Of a stretch of DNA of 64,000 nucleotides, positions 45,550 to 54,355 are shown piece after piece. Under the pieces are notes generated by a model. That model saw only the letters and a program-made list of their open reading frames with translations. It was not told the origin of the DNA and did not search any database. The DNA is from Lysinibacillus_B sp042920265 (lineage in GTDB: Bacteria; Bacillota; Bacilli; Bacillales_A; Planococcaceae), in assembly GCF_042920265.1 (NCBI RefSeq), contig NZ_JBDQZI010000018.1, positions 1-64,000 on the forward strand, read 5' to 3'. Numbering within the stretch: position 1 is the first letter of the stretch; each line of letters begins with the position of its first letter. The position numbers were made by a program, and so were the translations under genes.

Positions 45550-46749
45550 TTATTCACCCTGTGTTGTGTAACGAACGATAATGGAACCTGTACGTGACTC
45601 ACCAACTAATTTGAGTAATGGTGCATCGGTAATGATTTTATCGAAATGTAATGTTTTGAGTAAAAATTGGTCTTCTTCGACACGCGTTGTCACATCGGCT
45701 AATCCTACGTCTGTTCGACCAAAATTCGAAGTAACTTGCCCAGCTAGTGACACATTTTTGGGTACATATATTTCTACAGAGCCCGCCACTGTTCGTGCTT
45801 TCACTTTATGTGCGTTGGTAGAAGTTGTTGTCACTACTACATGACCATTAACAGATTCTGCCTCTACTTCTTTCACATCGCCATCAATGTACACACGGCC
45901 ATTCGCTGTTTCCGCTTCTAAGTCTTGCCCTGCAACGTGACGCGCTTCAATCGCCCCATTCGCTGATTGTAAATCTGCATGCTCAAATGTTGCATGCTCT
46001 ACGATGACATTACCGTTGTACGTTTTTGCTTTCACAATTTTGGCATCAATATCGTTTAATGTAATCCCACCGTTTAGTAAACGAACAATGAGCACATCAT
46101 AATGCTTCTCCGGAAGTACTACACGCAGTGCCACATGTGCCATTTTTGCCTGTGTTGTCACTTCAATTTTGCCGTCTTTTAATTCCACAAAACGATCTGT
46201 AAAACGATCCATTGCTTCTTGCTCTGTCCCATTTTTGGATGTTTTGACATGTGCTTCAATTTGAATCGTTGATGCTGTCCCTTTTTCAATCGTTACACGA
46301 CCGTTCGGAATATCAATTTCGAAGCCTCTTACTTCTTCTGCATTAAAGGCGTACGTTTTATCAAATTCCATCTTTTCACCGAACGGGAATTCAACATCCA
46401 AGTCCTTTACTTTTGACAGCGTCGTATTCATGAGCGTCATCATACGGCCGCTAAACTCCGATAAATCATGGCGTAACTCATGCATGAGCTCGTCCATCTT
46501 TTTATTTAAATCTTTGTTACCTAATTTACTAAATAAATCTTCAAAGCCTGTCGTTTTACGTTTCTTTTCTTGTTCAAATGTTGATTGCTGCCATTCATTT
46601 TTTTCTTGCATCGGCTCTACATATGTAGAAGGTGATGAAGATGGCGTGGAGTCTTTTTGTTTTGATAATGCCTCAAGCAATTGAATAGCCTCATCTGCTG
46701 AAATCGTTCCGTCTTCCACTAATTTTAAAATCCGTTTACGTTCATCCAT
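45550..46749 (-). CDS. YvlB-like DUF4097 protein
   Basis: A 399-residue protein with an N-terminal SHOCT-like helical motif (LKLVEDGTISADEAIQLLEAL, residues 8-28), a charged linker, and a repetitive beta-rich DUF4097 domain (about 135-399) predicted as a parallel beta-structure. It resembles B. subtilis YvlB, part of an envelope-stress module (yvlABCD). The other members are absent, so the role may differ. The start is the ATG after GGGAGG; an eight-residue longer frame covers that site. Confidence 0.75.
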   Translation of the reverse strand: MDERKRILKLVEDGTISADEAIQLLEALSKQKDSTPSSSPSTYVEPMQEKNEWQQSTFEQEKKRKTTGFEDLFSKLGNKDLNKKMDELMHELRHDLSEFSGRMMTLMNTTLSKVKDLDVEFPFGEKMEFDKTYAFNAEEVRGFEIDIPNGRVTIEKGTASTIQIEAHVKTSKNGTEQEAMDRFTDRFVELKDGKIEVTTQAKMAHVALRVVLPEKHYDVLIVRLLNGGITLNDIDAKIVKAKTYNGNVIVEHATFEHADLQSANGAIEARHVAGQDLEAETANGRVYIDGDVKEVEAESVNGHVVVTTTSTNAHKVKARTVAGSVEIYVPKNVSLAGQVTSNFGRTDVGLADVTTRVEEDQFLLKTLHFDKIITDAPLLKLVGESRTGSIIVRYTTQGE

Positions 46750-46877
46750 CAAAAAAATCCTCCCTTTCGTCATTTACATCATTATACGATGCGGGAGGAT
46801 AAAAAGTTTCATTCGGACTCTAATTAATTATTAGCTAAAATAGAAGTGGATTGCTCATTCACTTTACTTAGCGCTAC

Positions 46878-49745
46878 TTATTTTACTTTCGCTTGTTCAA
46901 TGATAGCCGCCATTCGCTGGCGATCACGCTGTAAAATCGGCTTTAAATAGCGGCCTGTATAGCTTGCTTCGACTTCACAAATTTCTTCTGGTGTACCGAT
47001 AGCGACAATCGTTCCACCTTTATCGCCACCCTCAGGACCAAGGTCGATAATATAATCCGCTGTTTTAATAACATCTAAATTATGCTCAATAACAAGCACC
47101 GTCTCCCCATTGTCCACAAGGCGCTGCAATACTTTTAAGAGGCGAGCAATATCCTCGGCATGGAGACCTGTTGTTGGCTCATCTAAAATATAAAATGACT
47201 TCCCTGTGGAACGACGATGCAATTCTGATGCTAACTTCACACGTTGCGCCTCACCGCCCGATAAAGTCGTTGCCGGCTGACCAAGCTTCATATAACCAAG
47301 CCCGACATCCACAATTGTTTGCAATTTACGATGGATTTTCGGGATATTTTCAAAGAAGACGACTGCATCTTCAATCGTCATATCGAGTACATCGGCAATA
47401 TTTTTTTCTTTGTATCGTACTTCGAGTGTTTCACGATTATAACGCTTCCCGTGACATACTTCACATGGTACATACACATCCGGTAAAAAGTGCATTTCAA
47501 TTTTAATAATCCCGTCACCACGACAAGCTTCACAGCGTCCCCCTTTGACATTAAAGGAGAACCGCCCTTTTTTATAGCCCCGCACCTTCGCTTCATTCGT
47601 TGCTGCAAAGACATCCCGAATATCATCAAACACACCTGTATACGTTGCCGGATTGGAACGTGGTGTACGACCGATTGGTGATTGGTCAATATCGATGACT
47701 TTTTCAAGCTGTTCGATCCCTTTCACTTCTTTATGTGCACCGGGTTTCACTTTTGCACGATTTAATTTTTGTGCCAGCGACTTATATAAAATTTCATTAA
47801 TCAATGTGGACTTCCCAGAGCCCGATACACCTGTTACCGCAACAAACAATCCAAGTGGCACATCCACATGTACTTTTTTCAAATTGTTTTCAGATGCGCC
47901 TTTAATCGTGAGCTTACGGCCGTCTAATGGGCGACGTTCAATCGGTAGTGGAATAAACTTTTTCCCGCTTAAATATTGCCCTGTTATTGATGCATCATTA
48001 TTCATGACCTCTTGCGGTGTGCCTTGTGCCACAATGGTGCCACCATGTACCCCTGCACCAGGACCTACATCGATTAAATAATCAGCTGCCATCATCGTAT
48101 CTTCATCATGCTCGACAACAATCAATGTATTGCCCAAATCACGCATATTTTGAAGCGTTGAAATGAGACGATCATTATCACGCTGATGGAGACCAATGGA
48201 CGGCTCGTCCAAAATATAGAGCACCCCTGTTAAACGAGAGCCAATTTGCGTGGCAAGGCGAATCCGCTGCGCTTCCCCGCCAGAAAGCGTTCCTGCTGCA
48301 CGACTTAATGTTAAATAATCAAGCCCTACATTCATTAGGAAGCCTAACCGTTCATTAATTTCACGTAAAATTAAACGCGCAATTTGCCGATCTTTTTCTG
48401 ATAATACTAGCGACTCGAAAAAGTATTGTGCTTCTTGAATGGCATATTGCGTTACTTCCGCAATGTGCTTGTCACCCACTTTAACAGCAAGGGACTCTGG
48501 CTTTAAACGATAGCCTTTACAGCTCGGGCAAGCCTGCTCTGCCATATACTTTTCCATCTGCTCCCGTACATAATCAGATGTTGTCTCTTTAAAGCGGCGT
48601 TCAATATTTTTTAATACCCCTTCAAATTCAACCATTTGTGAATGGGTACGCCCATAATCATTCGTATACGTAAATTCGATTTTGTCTTTACCAGAGCCGT
48701 TTAAAATTTTGTTTAATTGCTCTTTAGGTAGCTCTTTTACAGGCACATCCATAGGGATTTGATAATGTGCACATACCGCCTTTAGTAACTGCGGATAATA
48801 CTGCGAACTTGTCGGTTCCCACGGGGCAATGGCATGCTCAAGTAGTGTACGGTCCCAATCTGGAATGACTAAATCCGGATCAACCTCCATTTTCATGCCG
48901 AGCCCGTCACAGGATGTACATGCCCCAAACGGACTGTTAAACGAGAACATGCGCGGCTCTAATTCTCCAATCGAGAAGCCACAATGTGGACAGGCATGAT
49001 GCTCGCTAAATAATAGCTCCTCCTGCTCCATCACATCGACTAATACACGCCCTTCTGCTAAACGAAGAGCTGCTTCTAGTGAATCACTTAACCGCGTGGC
49101 AATTCCTTCTTTTATCACAATCCGGTCCACGACTACTTCAATCGTATGCTTTTTATTTTTATCGAGTTCAATATTGTCATCTAAATCTCGTAACTCACCA
49201 TTTACGCGAACACGTACATAGCCTTGCTTTTTTAAATCTTCTAATAGCTTCACATGCGTCCCTTTTTTCCCTTCTACAATCGGTGCTAAGAGCTGCATTT
49301 TTGTACGTTCTGGATATTCAAGTAAACGGTCCACCATTTGCTCAATTGTTTGCGACGTAATTTCAATGCCATGATTGGGACAAACCGGCTTACCCACACG
49401 TGCAAATAGCAGACGTAAGTAATCATAAATTTCCGTTACCGTACCTACTGTCGAACGCGGGTTACGACTCGTTGTTTTTTGATCAATGGAAATCGCGGGT
49501 GATAATCCTTCAATTGTGTCCACATCTGGTTTATCCATTTGTCCAAGGAACTGCCGTGCATAGGCCGATAAACTTTCTACGTAGCGACGCTGCCCTTCTG
49601 CATAAATCGTATCGAAAGCGAGTGACGATTTACCTGATCCCGATAAACCTGTTAATACAACAAGTTGATCACGTGGAATCGTTACATTAATATTTTTTAA
49701 ATTATGTGCCCGTGCACCTTGTACAACAATTTCGGTATTTTTCAC
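46878..49745 (-). CDS. uvrA: Excinuclease ABC subunit A
   Basis: Damage-recognition ATPase of nucleotide excision repair, 955 residues. It has two ABC modules with Walker A sites GLSGSGKSS (near 34) and GVSGSGKST (near 640), signatures LSGGEAQRIRL and LSGGEAQRVKL, and two zinc modules: CPHCGF...CTSC and CEAC...CEVC. The start is GTG with AAAGGTGA upstream, six bases after the uvrB stop. It forms the uvrB-uvrA operon with UvrB. Confidence 0.98.
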   Translation of the reverse strand: MKNTEIVVQGARAHNLKNINVTIPRDQLVVLTGLSGSGKSSLAFDTIYAEGQRRYVESLSAYARQFLGQMDKPDVDTIEGLSPAISIDQKTTSRNPRSTVGTVTEIYDYLRLLFARVGKPVCPNHGIEITSQTIEQMVDRLLEYPERTKMQLLAPIVEGKKGTHVKLLEDLKKQGYVRVRVNGELRDLDDNIELDKNKKHTIEVVVDRIVIKEGIATRLSDSLEAALRLAEGRVLVDVMEQEELLFSEHHACPHCGFSIGELEPRMFSFNSPFGACTSCDGLGMKMEVDPDLVIPDWDRTLLEHAIAPWEPTSSQYYPQLLKAVCAHYQIPMDVPVKELPKEQLNKILNGSGKDKIEFTYTNDYGRTHSQMVEFEGVLKNIERRFKETTSDYVREQMEKYMAEQACPSCKGYRLKPESLAVKVGDKHIAEVTQYAIQEAQYFFESLVLSEKDRQIARLILREINERLGFLMNVGLDYLTLSRAAGTLSGGEAQRIRLATQIGSRLTGVLYILDEPSIGLHQRDNDRLISTLQNMRDLGNTLIVVEHDEDTMMAADYLIDVGPGAGVHGGTIVAQGTPQEVMNNDASITGQYLSGKKFIPLPIERRPLDGRKLTIKGASENNLKKVHVDVPLGLFVAVTGVSGSGKSTLINEILYKSLAQKLNRAKVKPGAHKEVKGIEQLEKVIDIDQSPIGRTPRSNPATYTGVFDDIRDVFAATNEAKVRGYKKGRFSFNVKGGRCEACRGDGIIKIEMHFLPDVYVPCEVCHGKRYNRETLEVRYKEKNIADVLDMTIEDAVVFFENIPKIHRKLQTIVDVGLGYMKLGQPATTLSGGEAQRVKLASELHRRSTGKSFYILDEPTTGLHAEDIARLLKVLQRLVDNGETVLVIEHNLDVIKTADYIIDLGPEGGDKGGTIVAIGTPEEICEVEASYTGRYLKPILQRDRQRMAAIIEQAKVK

Positions 49746-49751
49746 GTTTTG

Positions 49752-51734
49752 TCACCTTTCTGCTTTCAGTTCAAAAATCGTATCACGTAGTTCTGCCGCA
49801 CGCTCGAAATCAAGCGCCTTTGCCGCATCTTTCATTTCGATTTCAAGTGTTGCAATGAGCTTGTCTAACTCTGCTTTCGTCAGCTTCTTCCCTTTCGTCA
49901 CTTTTGTGACATACGTTTCTTCCGCTTCCGCCGCTTGTGTCGCACGAATAATATCAGGAATTTTCTTAATAATCGTTTGCGGCACAATGCCGTGTTCTTG
50001 ATTGTATGCTTCTTGCATCGAGCGACGACGCTTCGTTTCATCAATCGCTTTTTTCATAGAATCTGTCATATTATTTGCATACATGAGGACATGCCCATTC
50101 GCATTACGTGCGGCACGACCGATTGTTTGAATTAACGAACGCTCCGAACGCAAGAAACCTTCCTTATCTGCATCTAAAATCGCGACTAACGATACTTCCG
50201 GAATATCTAGTCCCTCTCGTAGTAAGTTAATACCGATAAGGACATCGTACGTGCCTTTACGCAATTCACGAATAATTTCAATCCGTTCGAGCGTCTTAAT
50301 TTCCGAGTGCAAATATTCTACTTTTAAGCCCATTTCTTTTAAATAATCCGTTAAATCTTCGGACATTTTTTTCGTTAATGTCGTCACTAACACGCGCTCA
50401 TTTTGACGAATCCGTTCATGAATTTCATCAATTAAATCATCAATTTGTCCTTCGATTGGGCGAACGTCAATCGTTGGATCAAGTAATCCAGTCGGGCGAA
50501 TAATTTGCTCTACCATCTCAGGTGTATGCTCTAGCTCATACGGTCCAGGTGTAGCCGATACATAAATCGCTTGCGACACTTTAGACAAAAACTCATCAAA
50601 CTTCAGTGGACGGTTATCGAGTGCAGACGGCAAACGGAAACCGTGGTCGACTAACACTTGCTTTCGCGCTTGGTCTCCGTTATACATCCCGCGCACTTGT
50701 GGTAATGTGACGTGACTTTCATCGATAACGAGTAAGAAATCTTCTGGGAAGTAATCGAGTAATGTATACGGTGTTGCGCCTGCTTCACGCAACGTTAAAT
50801 GGCGCGAATAGTTTTCAATGCCCGAACAAAAGCCCATTTCACGCATCATTTCTAAATCGTAATTAGTCCGTTGCTCGAGACGCTGTGCTTCTAATAACTT
50901 GTCTTCTGCGCGGAATTTTTCAAGCTGCCACTCTAGCTCTACTTCAATATTGTCAATCGCTTTTTTCATTTTTTCCTCGCGTGTGACGAAGTGAGAAGCA
51001 GGGAAAATCGCTACATGCTCACGCTCACCCAGCACTTCACCAGTAAGGGCATCAACCTCGCGAATACGGTCTACTTCATCCCCGAAAAATTCAACGCGAA
51101 TACAATGCTCATCACGAGAGGCAGGGAAAATCTCAACGACATCCCCGCGCACCCGAAATGTTCCACGTGTAAAATTGACATCATTGCGCTCATATTGCAC
51201 ATCGACAAGCCTTCGTAGCAATTGATTACGCTCTATCTCCATCCCTGTCCGAATCGATACGACCATCTCACGGTATTCTTCTGGTGACCCTAAACCATAA
51301 ATACAAGATACCGATGCGATAATAATGACATCTCGTCGCTCAAATAATGCTGATGTAGCAGAATGTCGCAGTTTATCAATTTCGTCATTCACACTCGAAT
51401 CTTTCTCGATATACGTATCGGTTTGTGGCACATACGCTTCTGGTTGATAGTAATCGTAATAGCTCACAAAATATTCAACCGCATTATTCGGGAAAAACTC
51501 TTTAAACTCGCTATATAATTGACCTGCAAGTGTTTTATTATGCGCCATCACAAGAGTTGGCTTATTCACTTCTTTAATCACATTCGAAATTGTAAATGTT
51601 TTTCCTGTTCCGGTTGCACCGAGTAATGTTTGATGGCGCTTGCCGTCTTTTACTCCCTTCACGAGTTCCGCAATCGCTGTAGGTTGATCGCCACTCGGTC
51701 GGTAGCTGGACTGTATATCAAATGTTTCCCTCAT
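49752..51734 (-). CDS. uvrB: Excinuclease ABC subunit B
   Basis: Damage-verifying helicase of excision repair, 660 residues. Walker A GATGTGKT lies near residue 40, the beta-hairpin region YDYYQPEAY follows, then helicase motifs (DESHVTLPQ, QTIGRAARN) and a C-terminal UVR domain (last 35 residues) that binds UvrC. The start is ATG after GGACGA. First in uvrBA; SOS control is expected but no LexA box was confirmed. Confidence 0.98.
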   Translation of the reverse strand: MRETFDIQSSYRPSGDQPTAIAELVKGVKDGKRHQTLLGATGTGKTFTISNVIKEVNKPTLVMAHNKTLAGQLYSEFKEFFPNNAVEYFVSYYDYYQPEAYVPQTDTYIEKDSSVNDEIDKLRHSATSALFERRDVIIIASVSCIYGLGSPEEYREMVVSIRTGMEIERNQLLRRLVDVQYERNDVNFTRGTFRVRGDVVEIFPASRDEHCIRVEFFGDEVDRIREVDALTGEVLGEREHVAIFPASHFVTREEKMKKAIDNIEVELEWQLEKFRAEDKLLEAQRLEQRTNYDLEMMREMGFCSGIENYSRHLTLREAGATPYTLLDYFPEDFLLVIDESHVTLPQVRGMYNGDQARKQVLVDHGFRLPSALDNRPLKFDEFLSKVSQAIYVSATPGPYELEHTPEMVEQIIRPTGLLDPTIDVRPIEGQIDDLIDEIHERIRQNERVLVTTLTKKMSEDLTDYLKEMGLKVEYLHSEIKTLERIEIIRELRKGTYDVLIGINLLREGLDIPEVSLVAILDADKEGFLRSERSLIQTIGRAARNANGHVLMYANNMTDSMKKAIDETKRRRSMQEAYNQEHGIVPQTIIKKIPDIIRATQAAEAEETYVTKVTKGKKLTKAELDKLIATLEIEMKDAAKALDFERAAELRDTIFELKAER

Positions 51735-51860
51735 TGTCTATCGTCCTTTCTCTATATCCGTAAACATATTTTAACATACCCTATTACAATAATCGACAAA
51801 TAAACGAACGTATATTCTATTAAATATTACTAGAAAAGCAATTCACATTAAATAGGCACA

Positions 51861-51893
51861 AAAAAATCGCTACGAAATATCCGCAGCGATTTT
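51861..51893 (-). terminator. Terminator of the IDEAL gene
   Basis: On the minus strand AAAATCGCTGCGG faces TTCGTAGCGATTTT and a T-run follows. Confidence 0.7.
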
Positions 51894-51896
51894 TAT

Positions 51897-52142
51897 CTAT
51901 TCTTTTTTAATTTCTTCCTGTAAACATTGTAATTCTTCACAATATTGCTGGAATGCTTGTTCATTTCGTTCATCTAATGATATATCGATGAGTTGCTTTA
52001 GCTGGTCAATGCGTTGTAGTCGCTGTAACCTGCCTAAAAATAAATCCAAATAAATGTCGTTCAACAGCTTTTCACTTTCCATTTCCTTTGGGTATTGCCC
52101 GACCGCTCGTAAAAAATCTGTATACGAATAATATTTATCCAT
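51897..52142 (-). CDS. IDEAL-domain protein
   Basis: An 81-residue protein whose C-terminal half (about 42-72) matches the short IDEAL motif: LKQLIDISLDERNEQAFQQYCEEL-type pattern, split here by family consensus into LIDxSLDERNEQAF. Members are small Bacillota proteins of mostly unknown function; some carry the domain next to competence or stress regulators. The start is ATG after GGGGTG. It lies divergent to comK copy 1. Confidence 0.7.
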   Translation of the reverse strand: MDKYYSYTDFLRAVGQYPKEMESEKLLNDIYLDLFLGRLQRLQRIDQLKQLIDISLDERNEQAFQQYCEELQCLQEEIKKE

Positions 52143-52309
52143 CGATATCACCCCGATACCCTTTTTGCTATTATACAAAAAATAAGGTCCAATTTGCAAT
52201 ATTTTCTGAATAATTAAATTTAAATTTCAGAATTTTCTAATTTTATATTGCTTTTTATTTACGAATGAGTATTATTGTAAATAACCATGCTAACAAAGGA
52301 GGGGTATAA

Positions 52310-52813
52310 TTGACTAGACCACACGACTTCACACCAGATTACACAATCAATCGTGATACGTATCTACTACAATCTATTCGCCACGGCCAAAAAAATCATA
52401 CACTTGTTTATGAAAAAAGAGGCATTTTTCATGTACCCAAAAAATCTCTTAAACTCGTAGACAACGCTTGCAAAAGTATGGGCAGCAGCTATCGCACAGC
52501 TACCGAAAGAGCTAAACAACTCCTTGCAGACAATAAACATAAGCTCCCTATTGTCATTGGTGTAGATAGCGGCTACCAACCGTACATCATGTTTCCTCTC
52601 TATTCACCTAGATCTGAGCATAATATTTGGATTGCCTATAACGCGGTCACAAATATTATGAATCATAAAACACATGTCACAGTGACCTTTAAAGATAAGA
52701 TCGATATCAATTTGCCAGTCTTAATTTCCTCTTTCAACAATCAATATGTCACGGCAGCGATGTTATTTAAAGCTGTTTATAAAGATTGGCACCGTTTTAA
52801 CCCACCTATGTAA
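52310..52813 (+). CDS. comK: Competence transcription factor ComK, copy 1
   Basis: The 167-residue product resembles the ComK family along its length: YEKRGIFHVPKKSLKLVDNACKSMGSSYRTA near residues 34-64, then VIGVDSGYQPYIMFPLYSP, NIWIAYNAV and LPVLISSFNNQ toward the end. ComK activates late competence genes and its own promoter and is degraded through MecA, whose gene is at 3682. The start is TTG with AAAGGAGG about nine bases upstream, and a weak start may limit its level. Downstream it converges with a cysteine-rich fragment. Confidence 0.85.
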   Translation: MTRPHDFTPDYTINRDTYLLQSIRHGQKNHTLVYEKRGIFHVPKKSLKLVDNACKSMGSSYRTATERAKQLLADNKHKLPIVIGVDSGYQPYIMFPLYSPRSEHNIWIAYNAVTNIMNHKTHVTVTFKDKIDINLPVLISSFNNQYVTAAMLFKAVYKDWHRFNPPM

Positions 52814-52982
52814 CCTGACATATTCGCTTTTCATTGCGAGGGCGTATATTTGAATATCGATACATACTATAGCATTTACATACAGAACAAGATATTCCAT
52901 TACTGCCACCATGACGTATACATATTATTCCCCCTGTACATACGCCTTTGCATTTTTTAGATGGTTGCCCATGTATTTTAAA
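52806..52982 (-). pseudogene. Cysteine-rich open frame without a start codon
   Basis: On the minus strand a frame of 58 codons runs from a TGA at 52985 to a TAG overlapping the comK stop. It contains cysteines at CKGVC, IICIRHGG and SCSVCKC, suggesting a zinc-binding fragment. No ATG, GTG or TTG precedes the cysteines, so it is either a decayed gene or chance. No family was recognised. Confidence 0.25.
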
Positions 52983-53011
52983 TCAAACCCAAGCACGTTC
53001 TAGTACAAAAT

Positions 53012-53040
53012 AAAAACGCCTAGCCTTAAGTGACTAGACG
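53012..53040 (-). terminator. Terminator of prfB
   Basis: On the minus strand CGTCTAG pairs with CTAGGCG (one wobble), loop of ten bases, then TTTTT. It is 12 bases after the prfB stop. Confidence 0.75.
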
Positions 53041-53052
53041 ATTCTTAATGGA

Positions 53053-54163
53053 TTATTTAGCGATTCTCGAACGAAGATATGCGTTAATGAAGGCATCTAA
53101 ATCACCATCCATTACAGCGCCAGTATTCCCTGTTTCTTCATTTGTACGGTGATCTTTTACCATGGAGTACGGATGGAAAACATATGAACGAATTTGCGAG
53201 CCCCAACCGATTTCCTTTTGCTCACCGCGAATTTCAGCTAATTGTTGCTCTTGCTTTTCAATTTCTAATTGATACAGTTTCGCTTTTAACATTTTCATTG
53301 CATGCTCACGGTTTTTAATTTGTGAACGCTCCGATTGACACTGTACAACAACCCCTGTTGGTGTATGCGTAATACGAACAGCTGAATCTGTTGTATTAAT
53401 ATGCTGACCACCAGCACCTGTCGCACGATACGTATCAATTTTTAAATCTTCTGTACGAACTTCGATTTCGATTTCATCGTTAAACTCTGGCATCACGTCA
53501 CATGATACGAACGATGTATGGCGGCGTCCGGATGAATCAAACGGCGAAATCCGTACAAGACGGTGTACACCTTTTTCTGCTTTTAAATAGCCATAAGCAT
53601 TATGACCAGAGATTTTCAACGTAACCGATTTAATCCCCGCTTCATCACCAGGTAAATAATCCAGTGTTTCTACTTTGAAGCCGCGCTTGTCTGCCCAACG
53701 TGTATACATACGCAGTAGCATCGAACCCCAGTCTTGAGACTCTGTACCTCCAGCACCCGGGTGAAGCTCTAAAATCGCATTATTTTTATCGTAGGGCTCC
53801 GATAATAGCATTTGCAGTTCGAAATCTGCCATTTTCACTTCAAATTGGTCTAATTCTGATCCTAGTTCTGCTTGTAAATCGTCATCTGGCTCTTCTTTTA
53901 ATAGCTCTAACGTCATTTCAAGATTTTCTTGCGTTGATAATAAATCGTTATATTCATTCACGATGGCTTTAATGCCATTCGCTTCATTAATAACCGTTTG
54001 CGCTGCTTGCTGATCATTCCAGAAATCAGGCATTAACATCATTTCATCCAATTCTTGAATACGTGCCTCTTTGTTTTCTAAGTCAAAGAGACCCCCTGAA
54101 GTCCGCTAACTTAGTAGCTGTAGTTTCAAGGATATTTCTTGCTTCTGCTAATTCAATCATCAT
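53053..54163 (-). CDS. prfB: Peptide chain release factor 2 with programmed +1 frameshift
   Basis: Releases peptides at UGA and UAA. The gene is read in two frames: codons from the ATG at 54163 to CTT (54088-54086), then the in-frame TGA at 54085-54083, and after skipping one base from 54084 to the stop at 53053. The site is canonical: AGGGGG upstream, then CTT TGA C. When RF2 is scarce, ribosomes slip and make more. Motifs in the long part: SPF (recognition) and GGQ in TGAGGQHINT (hydrolysis). The product is about 369 residues. The ATG-ATG start follows GGAGGATTTTGA. Confidence 0.96.
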
Positions 54164-54250
54164 TCAAAATCCTCCAAGTACAAATTAGAAAAACACATCT
54201 CGACCGCTTTTTGGTCGAGATGGTGTTTTAGTGTATCATGCACGCTCTAG

Positions 54251-54320
54251 TATACACTCACGCTGAACGAGCAAAATCTCACTCTATACAGGCATAATTC
54301 AGCCGAACGAGCATAACCAC
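54251..54320 (-). repeat. 21-bp-period degenerate repeat, locus 4 (short)
   Basis: Cores GAGCAAAA, AGGCATAA and GAGCATAA have their C at 54272, 54293 and 54312, spacings of 21 and 19. The pieces AACGAG and TATACAGG match the other loci. It lies between the secA stop and the prfB start. Confidence 0.45.
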
Positions 54321-54355
54321 TTAAATATAACTCCTTAAACAGCAACAGAATTTTT

